The notes beneath the pieces were generated by a model, which searched no databases, was not told the DNA's origin, and was given only the letters and a program-made list of their open reading frames with translations. The position numbers and the translations under genes were made by a program. A stretch of 64,000 nt of DNA from Bacteroides zoogleoformans (GTDB lineage: Bacteria; Bacteroidota; Bacteroidia; Bacteroidales; Bacteroidaceae), in the NCBI RefSeq assembly GCF_002998435.1, contig NZ_CP027231.1, positions 434,001-498,000 on the forward strand. Direction: 5' to 3'. Shown one piece after another: positions 47,680-53,730 of this stretch (its first letter is position 1; the number at the start of each line of letters is the position of its first letter).

Positions 47680-47715
47680 GTCTAATAATTAGACACTGTC
47701 GTCCAACAATTAGAC
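47680..47715. promoter_or_regulatory. Paired activator-like sites upstream of the sigma-54 promoter
   Basis: Two sites of form GTC-N9-GAC: GTCTAATAATTAGAC (47680-47694, within a 17-base palindrome at 47679-47695) and GTCCAACAATTAGAC (47701-47715). Their centres are 21 bp apart, two helical turns, and lie about 88 and 109 bp upstream of the predicted start point, where NtrC-type activators bind. No such activator gene is in the window. Confidence 0.65.
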
Positions 47716-47786
47716 AGCCGGTGAGACAACCGCTGTCTTATAAGCAATACTGCCAGGCATGCGACCGAAACTTAGTCAAAAAAATA

Positions 47787-47867
47787 TCACAAAATCTTGT
47801 CGAATCCTAAAAAATATACATAAACCTGACGTTTGAGGTAGTAGATAACTGAAAATGTACTCTTCAT
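47787..47867 (-). pseudogene. 5' relic of a tyrosine recombinase gene
   Basis: An ATG at 47867 begins MKSTFSVIYYLKRQV, the characteristic N-terminus of Bacteroides mobile-element integrases, but homology ends after about 15 codons and a stop follows at 47787-47789. The catalytic domain is absent. Interpreted as the remains of an integrated element; the neighbouring tail-like frame could come from the same element. Confidence 0.6.
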
Positions 47868-48270
47868 CGTCCTTAATTTTTTTAGGTTCAAAATTAGTCG
47901 GTGAAGAATCCTTCGTCGGTACGCAAAACGGGGAGGAACGGCGCAATCTTTTTCCGTAACAGGATTTGTTGCGTGAGTTGTCTGTAACTCACTAATCCTT
48001 AACGCCTTGTTCTGCCATTCGCACCCATTTCTTCACCTGTTTGGCGTGGTTACGAACAAGTAACGTAGCGGTGTCTTGATTTGGCTTCGGCAAGGATTAA
48101 GGTGGTGTTGGGAATAATTGGCAGCTTTGCTAAATACCTTGTAAATCAAATCTATCACTATATTCTTCCGTATTCCACTTTTTTGTAGTAACTTTGTTCC
48201 CTCAAAGCAAAGACGAGTTCAGAGTGAATTCTCTGAGATGGTTCTCTGTTTTTGCAATTAAGGAGATAAA

Positions 48271-49074
48271 ATGAAAATAAAATTCATAAGCCTTGCCAGC
48301 GGAAGTAGCGGCAACTGCTATTATATAGGAACAGAAAAATACGGAATACTCATTGACGCAGGCATTGCGGTACGAACCATTAAAAAAGGGCTGAAAGAAG
48401 TTGGCATCAGTATGGATATGGTACGTGCCGTATTTGTCACACACGACCATGCCGACCATATTAAGGCGGTAGGCGGATTGGGCGAAAAATTGAATATACC
48501 CATTTATACTACTGCACGGATTCACGAAGGCATCAACCGGAGTTATTGCATGACGGAAAAGCTACATTCGTCTGCCCGCAACTTGGAGAAACAGCAACCC
48601 ATGAAATTAGAAGATTTCACCATCGAATCTTTCGAAGTGCCTCATGACGGCACGGACAATGTGGGCTATTGCATACAAATAGACGGTAAGGTGTTTTCAT
48701 TCCTTACCGACCTTGGCGAGATTACTCCTACTGCGGCGGAATATATTAAAAAGGCAAATTATCTCATACTGGAAGCCAATTATGATGAAGAGATGTTGCG
48801 CATGGGCAGTTATCCTCCCTATCTAAAAGAGCGTATAGCCAGCCGTACGGGGCACATGAGCAACATAGCTACCGCCGAATTTCTTTCGGAAAACATGACG
48901 GAGCATTTGCAATACATTTGGCTTTGTCATTTGAGTAAGGACAATAATCATCCGGAATTAGCATACAAAACAGTGGAGTGGAAGTTAAAGGAAAAGGGAG
49001 TCGTTGTAGGAAAAGACGTGCAGCTTTGCGCATTGAAGCGCACAACACCTTCCGATTTGTATGAATTTGGATAA
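48271..49074 (+). CDS. MBL-fold metallohydrolase, WalJ/YycJ-like
   Basis: 267-aa cytosolic metallo-beta-lactamase-fold protein of the YycJ/WalJ group. Metal motif VTHDHADH near residue 55, upstream LASGSSGNCYYI, and downstream His/Asp ligands in VPHDGTDNVGY, LILEANYDEEM and LCHLSKDNNHPE. Family members are predicted exonucleases involved in DNA replication or repair; direct activity here is unknown. A good Shine-Dalgarno (AAGGAG) precedes the ATG. Followed by tRNA-Lys on the same strand with its own promoter. Confidence 0.93.
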   Translation: MKIKFISLASGSSGNCYYIGTEKYGILIDAGIAVRTIKKGLKEVGISMDMVRAVFVTHDHADHIKAVGGLGEKLNIPIYTTARIHEGINRSYCMTEKLHSSARNLEKQQPMKLEDFTIESFEVPHDGTDNVGYCIQIDGKVFSFLTDLGEITPTAAEYIKKANYLILEANYDEEMLRMGSYPPYLKERIASRTGHMSNIATAEFLSENMTEHLQYIWLCHLSKDNNHPELAYKTVEWKLKEKGVVVGKDVQLCALKRTTPSDLYEFG

Positions 49075-49129
49075 AAGCAACCGCTATACCGAGAAACCGC
49101 AAAAACATACCGTAAAAACTTGTTTTTTG

Positions 49130-49161
49130 TTTGGCTGAATAAATTGAAAAGACTACTTTTG
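49130..49161 (+). promoter_or_regulatory. Promoter of tRNA-Lys
   Basis: TTTG (49130-49133), 20-base spacer, TACTTTTG (49154-49161): a near-perfect Bacteroides -33/-7 promoter placed 29 bases before the tRNA. Confidence 0.7.
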
Positions 49162-49189
49162 CAGCCGAAAAAAAATAAAAACACAGAAT

Positions 49190-49262
49190 GCACTCTTAGC
49201 TCAGTTGGTAGAGCAACTGACTCTTAATCAGTGGGTCCAGGGTTCGAATCCCTGAGGGTGTA
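49190..49262 (+). tRNA. tRNA-Lys (anticodon CTT)
   Basis: 73-nt cloverleaf. Acceptor stem GCACTCT pairs with AGGGTGT (two G-U pairs), D-arm GCTCAGTTGGTAGAGC, anticodon stem ACTGA/TCAGT with loop CTCTTAA giving anticodon CTT, T-arm CAGGG-TTCGAAT-CCCTG, discriminator A. The 3' CCA is not encoded. Confidence 0.97.
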
Positions 49263-49416
49263 CTACAATTGGGCAAGTTCTCTTTTATCCTCTTTTTCTT
49301 TCGTTTTAACATCCACAAACCATAGTTTCCTCTTTTTTTTGTGTATATTTGCGTGAAAAGCTATCGGGTATTCTTTAATGTAGAAACCCTTGCAGAAACC
49401 TTAAATTCAAAATATC

Positions 49417-50961
49417 ATGTTACGGAAGATCAGACTAACTTTTGCAATGATTTTCTTTGCACTTATCACCTTATTGTTCCTCGATTTTACAGGGACAGTA
49501 CACGGATGGTTCGGATGGCTGGCCAAAATTCAGTTCTTGCCCGCCATATTGGCGTTGAACGTAGGAGTGATACTCTTGCTCGTTATTCTCACATGGGTAT
49601 GCGGACGTATTTATTGCTCTGTCATTTGTCCCTTAGGCGTGCTTCAGGATGTCATGGCATGGCTGGGACGAAAGATTCCAAAACGCAAAAAACTCCCCTA
49701 CTCTTACTCACCCGCTTTGTCGTGGTTGCGTTACGGTGTGTTAGGGGTATTTGTGGCCGCATTGGCTACCGGCATCGGCTCGTTCGTAGCCTTACTTGCA
49801 CCTTACAGCTCGTATGGACGCATAGCCAATAATTTACTTCAACCGGTATGGCAATGGGCAAATAACGGATTAGCTTATTTGGCCGAACGCACAGACAGCT
49901 ATGCCTTTTATGAAACAGAGGTCTGGATAAAGAGCTTGCCTACATTGCTCATTGCGTCTGCTACTTTCGTTTCACTTATCATTCTGGCTGTGCGCAATGG
50001 GAGAACCTATTGCAACACAATCTGCCCTGTGGGCACAATATTGGGATTCCTTTCACGATACTCTCTTTTTCGTATCACGATAGATCCGGAAAAATGCAAC
50101 AAGTGTAGCCTTTGCTCCCGCCGTTGCAAGGCCGCATGTATTGATTTCAAATCATATCGCATAGATTACAGCCGTTGTGTGACGTGTATGGATTGCATCG
50201 ACACATGCAAGCATGCGGCTATTTCTTATAAGTATCATCCCATAGGCAGCTATCATGCGGTTGAAAATCAAAAAGGAGAAAGCATGGCTGTCACAGCCTC
50301 TTCCGCCCCAAAAGCATCTTCGGATGATACAGATAATACTCGTCGCAGCTTTTTCACAGCTACAGCCTTGGTTGCCGCCACCTCTCTCGTGAAAGCTCAA
50401 GAGAAGAAAGTCGATGGCGGATTGGCTACTATTGAAGATAAGGCGACTCCCCATCGGAATACGCCCATCACTCCTCCGGGGTCATTGAGCGCGCATAATA
50501 TGGCGCAGCATTGTACGGCTTGCCAGCTCTGCGTATCCATCTGTCCCAATCAGGTTCTTCACCCTTCTACCGACCTGCTGAAACTGATGCAGCCGGAGAT
50601 GTCGTATGAACATGGTTATTGCCGGCCGGAATGTACGAGATGTTCTGAAGTATGCCCCGCAGGAGCCATATTACCTATTACCCGGGCGGACAAATCGTCG
50701 GTTCAGATAGGGCATGCCGTATGGATAAAGAAGAATTGTATTCCCTTGACGGATGGCGTGGAATGTGGCAATTGTGCCCGTCACTGCCCTGCAGGAGCCA
50801 TACAAATGGTGCCGAATGTGCCGGAAGATAAAAATTCCACGAAAATACCTGTGATTAATGTTGAACGTTGCATCGGTTGTGGTGCATGCGAGAATCTTTG
50901 TCCGGCCCGTCCGTTCACAGCTATCTATGTGGAAGGTCATGAAAGACATCGGATTGTATAA
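49417..50961 (+). CDS. NapH/NapG-like iron-sulfur membrane protein
   Basis: 514 aa. The N-terminal half has four or five membrane helices (about 7-22, 41-62, 106-130, 172-192) and two NapH-type motifs (CGRIYCSVICPLG at 62, CNTICPVG at 199), then two ferredoxin clusters (about 227-265). A linker carries an internal twin-arginine-like motif, TRRSFF (308-313), a hydrophobic stretch and an AQ site near 328. The C-terminal half has further Cys-rich clusters (about 366-376, 402-413, 450-458, 485-495). It thus resembles NapH joined to NapG, an electron conduit from the quinone pool. A TATATTTG -7 box is at 49344-49351; the aldo-keto reductase gene follows 20 bases later. Confidence 0.88.
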   Translation: MLRKIRLTFAMIFFALITLLFLDFTGTVHGWFGWLAKIQFLPAILALNVGVILLLVILTWVCGRIYCSVICPLGVLQDVMAWLGRKIPKRKKLPYSYSPALSWLRYGVLGVFVAALATGIGSFVALLAPYSSYGRIANNLLQPVWQWANNGLAYLAERTDSYAFYETEVWIKSLPTLLIASATFVSLIILAVRNGRTYCNTICPVGTILGFLSRYSLFRITIDPEKCNKCSLCSRRCKAACIDFKSYRIDYSRCVTCMDCIDTCKHAAISYKYHPIGSYHAVENQKGESMAVTASSAPKASSDDTDNTRRSFFTATALVAATSLVKAQEKKVDGGLATIEDKATPHRNTPITPPGSLSAHNMAQHCTACQLCVSICPNQVLHPSTDLLKLMQPEMSYEHGYCRPECTRCSEVCPAGAILPITRADKSSVQIGHAVWIKKNCIPLTDGVECGNCARHCPAGAIQMVPNVPEDKNSTKIPVINVERCIGCGACENLCPARPFTAIYVEGHERHRIV

Positions 50962-50981
50962 TCTTTAGAACTTTTATCATT

Positions 50982-52376
50982 ATGGAAAAGCGTAACAAAC
51001 ATATGAATCGTCGTGATTTCCTAAGAATCGTAGGCATTACGACCGTCAGCTCTACTGCCGCTCTTTACAGTTGCAGCTCTAAAGAAGGAAGCAATAAAGG
51101 GAACAAAGCATTGGGAGCTATCCCTACGGATAAAATGACTTATCGAAGCTTCTCGAGTTTGGGAGATGACAAAGTTTCCATCTTGGGATATGGATGTATG
51201 CGTTGGCCCACCGTTCCGGCTTCGGATGGCAAGGGCGATATGATAGATCAGGATGCCGTCAATGAATTGGTGGACTATGCCATTGTTCATGGGGTGAATT
51301 ATTTTGACACTTCTCCGGTATATGTACAGGGATGGAGCGAAAAATCTACGGGAATTGCATTGAAACGCCATCCGCGGGAGTCTTTCCATATAGCAACCAA
51401 GCTCTCAAACTTTCATCCCGATACATGGAATCGCGAAAACTCCATTGCAATGTACCGTAAGTCGTTCAAAGAACTGCAAGTAGATTATATCGATTATTAC
51501 TTGCTGCACATGATTGGAGGTGGAGGAATGGAGCAATTCAAAAAACGCTATATAGATAACGGCATGATTGATTTTCTTGTCAAAGAGCGTGAAGCCGGAC
51601 GCATTCGTCGTTTGGGATGGTCGTTTCACGGAGATATCAAGGTTTACGACTATGCCTTGCAAATGCACGACCGTGGAGAGGTACATTGGGATTTTGTGCA
51701 AATTCAGCTGAATTATATAGACTGGAAACATGCTTCGGGCAGTAACTTCAAAGCCGAGTATCTTTATAACGAATTGGCCAAACGGAATATACCGGTGGTC
51801 GTAATGGAACCTCTATTGGGTGGGCGGCTTTCCAAAGTGCCCGATCATATCGTGGCACGGTTAAAGCAACGTGAACCGGACAACAGTGTGGCTTCTTGGG
51901 CATTCCGTTATGCCGGTTCGCCTGAAGATGTGCTTACGGTATTGAGTGGGATGACCTATATGGAACATCTGCAAGATAATATACGTACTTACTCGCCATT
52001 GGTTTCGTTGACAGACGAAGAAACTCAATTTTTGTATGATACGGCAGATTTAATGATGGAATATCCCACCATTCCATGCAATGACTGCAAGTATTGTATG
52101 CCATGTCCGTATGGCATCGATATTCCGGCAATACTGCTTCATTATAACAAATGCGTTAACGAAGAGAATATACCCGATGGCAGCCAGGATAAGAACTATC
52201 GGCAAGCGCGTCGGGCATTTCTTGTGGGGTACGACCGAAGCGTACCCAAATTGAGGCAAGCCAACCATTGTATCGGCTGTAATCAATGTTCGCCTCATTG
52301 CCCGCAAACAATCGATATTCCCAAGGAGCTGCATCGCATAGATGGATTTGTAGAACAATTGAAACAAACACTATAA
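50982..52376 (+). CDS. Tat-exported aldo-keto reductase with ferredoxin domain
   Basis: 464 aa. N-terminal twin-arginine signal (NRRDFLRIVGIT.. then TAALYSC, which could be a lipobox), an aldo-keto reductase barrel (about 60-345) with the catalytic Asp/Tyr in FDTSPVY, Lys in ATKLSN and His in YYLLHMI, and a C-terminal 4Fe-4S domain (CNDCKYCMPCPYG at about 366 and CIGCNQCSPHCPQ at about 428). The four catalytic residues are intact. Export is unusual for an NAD(P)H enzyme; electrons might come from the upstream NapH/NapG-like protein. Probable operon with the genes on both sides (1-base gap to DUF1893). Confidence 0.9.
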   Translation: MEKRNKHMNRRDFLRIVGITTVSSTAALYSCSSKEGSNKGNKALGAIPTDKMTYRSFSSLGDDKVSILGYGCMRWPTVPASDGKGDMIDQDAVNELVDYAIVHGVNYFDTSPVYVQGWSEKSTGIALKRHPRESFHIATKLSNFHPDTWNRENSIAMYRKSFKELQVDYIDYYLLHMIGGGGMEQFKKRYIDNGMIDFLVKEREAGRIRRLGWSFHGDIKVYDYALQMHDRGEVHWDFVQIQLNYIDWKHASGSNFKAEYLYNELAKRNIPVVVMEPLLGGRLSKVPDHIVARLKQREPDNSVASWAFRYAGSPEDVLTVLSGMTYMEHLQDNIRTYSPLVSLTDEETQFLYDTADLMMEYPTIPCNDCKYCMPCPYGIDIPAILLHYNKCVNEENIPDGSQDKNYRQARRAFLVGYDRSVPKLRQANHCIGCNQCSPHCPQTIDIPKELHRIDGFVEQLKQTL

Positions 52377-52377
52377 G

Positions 52378-52800
52378 ATGAAAAGCATTATTGATATGCT
52401 TCATAAAGGAGGATACTCTTGTGTGATGAGAAAAGATAAAGAGATTCGCGCCTTCAGCCGGCGAGGGGTGATGGATTTATACGATTTGTATCAGGCGGAC
52501 CCTGCGTTTATGCGTGGGGCTGCCATTGCCGACAAGATAATAGGGAAAGGAGCAGCAGCCCTGATTGTGTTGGGAGGCATCAAAAGTGTCTATGCCGATG
52601 TTATCAGTAGCCCGGCTGTGAAGTTGCTACACGAATCGGGTGTAAACGTGACTTTTGCCGAAGAAGTGCCTCACATCATAAACCGTTCAGGAACAGGACA
52701 ATGCCCTTTGGAAGATGCTTGCTGTGGTTTGGAGGCTGTAGAAGACATGTTTCCTGTGATACGGAACTTTATATTCCAAATACGCTCTATCCCCCAATAA
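52378..52800 (+). CDS. DUF1893 domain protein
   Basis: 140 aa, DUF1893 family. Conserved stretch IADKIIGKGAAALIVLGGIKSVYADVIS near residues 60-85 (read in parts) and a Cys-containing C-terminus (CPLEDACCGLE). Function unknown; no signal peptide. It starts 1 base after the aldo-keto reductase stop, so it is co-transcribed and perhaps handles a cofactor or redox partner; this last point is inferred from context only. Confidence 0.88.
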   Translation: MKSIIDMLHKGGYSCVMRKDKEIRAFSRRGVMDLYDLYQADPAFMRGAAIADKIIGKGAAALIVLGGIKSVYADVISSPAVKLLHESGVNVTFAEEVPHIINRSGTGQCPLEDACCGLEAVEDMFPVIRNFIFQIRSIPQ

Positions 52801-52821
52801 AAACAATCTCCCCTCCAGAGT

Positions 52822-52843
52822 CATCTCTCAAAATTGAGAGATG
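52822..52843. terminator. Palindrome after the redox cluster
   Basis: CATCTCTCAA and TTGAGAGATG form a 10-bp perfect inverted repeat around two bases, 22 bases after the DUF1893 stop. There is no T tract, so termination is uncertain. Confidence 0.45.
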
Positions 52844-52970
52844 CTACTGAAGAAGAGAACCCAACACCAGTTTTCATTAAAAATCTGATTTCACAATCAG
52901 GGATATCTTCAAGCCTTATGATTATTTACTCTTCTGAATAAATACTTCTTTCATACGAAAATCATCGAAA

Positions 52971-53033
52971 AAGGGAGATGGAGCCTTAATATATAACTCA
53001 AACAAAACAAAACGTTATAAGGACATCTCCCTT
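52971..53033. repeat. Inverted repeat with long loop
   Basis: AAGGGAGATG (52971-52980) and CATCTCCCTT (53024-53033) are perfect 10-bp arms; the intervening 43 bases contain a second pairing, CCTTA..TAAC against GTTATAAGG, so a long bulged hairpin can form. Confidence 0.6.
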
Positions 53034-53163
53034 AGGAAAAAAGTTCACCTTCACAGGCTTCCTAAAAAAGCAAGATGTACAAATATACCATCCTTGCAAA
53101 TACCTAATACCTAAATTCTCAATTCTGTTTTTATATAGAGTCTTTTTAGCTTTTGCTCATAAC

Positions 53164-53391
53164 TTATCTTTGGAAACGATTTCTATAGAATACCTTACAA
53201 AACTGTTGCAGACATAGGTGTAATCTTCTGCCCCACTTTTTTCTCATATTCTTCCTTTCAAAATCCCTCGCCGCTTTTTCAACTCGTACTATACGTTCAT
53301 CACATAGGCTGTCTTCATCGCATAAGATGCGATCGTCGATTATATCTACCACCTGTTCGTATGTCAGTAATGGTTTTTTCTGTTTATCCAT
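53164..53391 (-). CDS. Small hypothetical protein
   Basis: 75 aa, unrecognised. Starts MDKQKKPLLTYEQVVDIIDD and ends in a basic segment (ERKNMRKKWGRRLHLC..FQR). A TACCTTTG -7 box at 53434-53441 would put the transcript start near 53427, so the longer start at 53436 is unlikely; 53418 remains possible. Its 3' end is 60 bases before nothing recognisable, facing the redox cluster. Moderate confidence that it is a real gene. Confidence 0.5.
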   Translation of the reverse strand: MDKQKKPLLTYEQVVDIIDDRILCDEDSLCDERIVRVEKAARDFERKNMRKKWGRRLHLCLQQFCKVFYRNRFQR

Positions 53392-53730
53392 ATTCTGAAT
53401 AACGGTTGAATAAATCATTGTTTTTTCTGTTGGCAAAGGTAACCTATAGTCCCTATTTATCTTTGCACTCGGTACGCAATAATTGGCATTTATTGCGCAT
53501 TTTTTGATGGGAACATTTGACTAATATGCGCTTTTCCAAATGGTAAAAAAATGATTTACAGCTGTTTTTGAGATAAAAGAAAAAAGGTCGAGAGATGCGG
53601 CTCTTATATACCGCCTATCATTTTTTTATTTGCAATGATAAGGATATTATACACTAACTTTAGGTGTACTCAAAGGAAATACAACCTCAAAAAGGCAGGT
53701 AATCTTTGTCATAGCATTCAGCTTCTATTC
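53392..53730. other. Intergenic region upstream of the small gene
   Basis: 339 bases. Visible: the minus-strand -7 box (53434-53441), a plus-strand TATCTTTG (53458-53465), an inverted repeat CGCAATAA/TTATTGCG (53475-53497) followed by a T-rich run on the plus strand, and a GC-rich short hairpin (about 53596-53620) that may help end the hybrid-regulator transcript. No coding region is seen. Confidence 0.55.

Larger units (their letters stand above)
47574..48270. other. Long regulatory region with integrase relic
   Basis: About 700 bases without an intact gene. From left to right it contains the sigma-54 promoter (47610-47625), two GTC-N9-GAC sites and a third inverted repeat (AGACA/TGTCT, 47724-47738), the integrase 5' relic (47787-47867), an unrecognised minus-strand C-terminal-like tail (about 47990-48095, reading LLVRNHAKQVKKWVRMAEQG then stop), a -7 box TAACTTTG (48189-48196) and a CAGAG/CTCTG repeat (48220-48235) in the leader of the next gene. 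Confidence 0.65.
52801..53163. other. Intergenic region with hairpins
   Basis: The 363 bases after DUF1893 carry a terminator-like palindrome (52822-52843), a long inverted repeat (52971-53033) and a weaker repeat TTAGGAA/TTCCTAA (53032-53067). No convincing coding region is seen. Confidence 0.6.
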
